NCBI GenBank assembly: GCA_963575745.1
Contig: CAUYUJ010014623.1
Location: 237,001-301,000, forward strand
Length of the DNA: 64,000 nucleotides
DNA from: Prorocentrum cordatum
Lineage: Eukaryota; Sar; Dinophyceae; Prorocentrales; Prorocentraceae
Direction: 5' to 3'
Shown in pieces: positions 63,396 through 64,000 of the stretch; position 1 is the stretch's first letter, and each line of letters begins with the position of its first letter. A program made the translations under genes and the position numbers. Under the pieces are notes generated by a model. That model ran no database searches, was not told where the DNA came from, and saw only the letters and a list, made by a program, of their open reading frames with translations.

Positions 63396-63599
63396 TATGA
63401 AGGGGCCCTGGGACACACAAATAAATACACACAAATAAACAGATTCCCCATATTTTCTCATATTTTCTGGATGTTTGTCTTCCCGCCCACTTCCCATATG
63501 TTCCCATATTTTCCTGGGAATCGACGATTAATTGTGTCTGTGTGTTTTTTCCTCTCCTGACAATATTGTTATTACTATTCGTTTTATTATTACTATTAT

Positions 63600-63667
63600 T
63601 CCTCCTCCTCCTCCTCCTCCTCCTCCTCCTCTCTCCTCCTCCTCCTCCTCCTCCTCCTCCTCCTCCT

Positions 63668-63721
<54 letters not shown>

Positions 63722-63845
63722 CCTCCTCATCCTCCTCCTCCTCCTCCTCCTCCTCCTCTCCTCCTGCCTCCCCTCCGCCTCCGCCTCCTCCTCCTCCTCC
63801 TCCTCCTCCTCCTCCTCCTCCTCCTCCTCCTCCTCCTCCCCCTTC
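63600..63845. repeat. (TCC)n microsatellite with a (TCCTGC)n block
   Basis: TCC triplets with an internal hexamer block (TCCTGC, about 63672-63720). Confidence 0.9.
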
Positions 63846-63906
63846 TCCTCGATCCTGATCCATTACCCTCCGCCTCAATCCTCCTGCTCGTCCTCGACCC
63901 TATGAA

Positions 63907-64000
63907 GGACAATAATAGGGGGGACTGGCTCAGGGGGGAGACAACGACCTGAAATCGGCGATACATCGCCGATAGATCAGCGAAAGGCCGCCGATCCTGG
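63907..64000. repeat. ATCGGCGAT dispersed repeat, cut by window end
   Basis: GGGGACTGGCTCAGGGG followed by the intact palindrome ATCGGCGATACATCGCCGAT; it continues past the end of the window. Confidence 0.7.

Noticed and set aside
62437-63507. 356-codon Asn/Thr-rich minus-strand frame
   Set aside because: It is the (TTA)n microsatellite read on the opposite strand.

Overview
The window reads as a dinoflagellate nuclear genome segment. The reasons are a head-to-tail array of near-identical intronless genes, a degraded copy of the dinoflagellate spliced-leader sequence in front of every array member, a Copia-type retrotransposon with the extra methyltransferase-like domains I know from dinoflagellate elements, high GC, and very abundant simple and tandem repeats. 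Prorocentrum would fit the repeat style, but I cannot fix the genus from sequence alone.

1-35.6 kb: eight tandem units of about 3.15-3.23 kb, all on the minus strand. Each unit carries a 405-codon gene for a type II membrane protein with a cysteine-rich stem and a GT31/fringe-like putative glycosyltransferase core (DPD motif, GED motif). Copies 2, 3, 4, 6, 7 and 8 are intact; copy 1 is frameshifted; copy 5 has an indel-rich middle. A ninth, strongly decayed copy lies at 38.56-39.08 kb. Each spacer of about 2 kb holds a poly-G tract, a GGCCCCAAGAC-type minisatellite and a roughly 200-bp dispersed repeat with an ATCGGCGAT palindrome.

11.60-23.50 kb: a minus-strand Copia-like LTR retrotransposon is inserted in the spacer between copies 4 and 5. 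It has 199-bp LTRs, a 5-bp target duplication (CCACG) and an initiator-tRNA-type primer binding site one base inside the 5' LTR. Domain order is Gag, protease, (1.6 kb GC-rich insert), two C5-methyltransferase-like modules, Cys/His-rich region, integrase, reverse transcriptase, RNase H. It carries many stops and frameshifts and its LTRs differ at about 8% of sites, so it is an old, inactive copy.

35.6-64 kb: I recognise no intact gene here. The sequence is layered repeats: foldback/TIR elements (35.6, 36.97, 47.18 and 62.28 kb), a 390-bp and a 500-bp dispersed repeat each in three copies, 63-bp minisatellites rich in CACGTG, three roughly 2-kb elements made mostly of (CAGCCT)n between 12-bp inverted ends, and long pentamer, hexamer, (TCC)n and (TTA)n arrays. 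Most long reading frames here are translations of simple repeats.

No functional link between the genes is visible beyond copy number: the array looks like dosage amplification of one secretory-pathway enzyme, probably founded by a retroposed trans-spliced mRNA.
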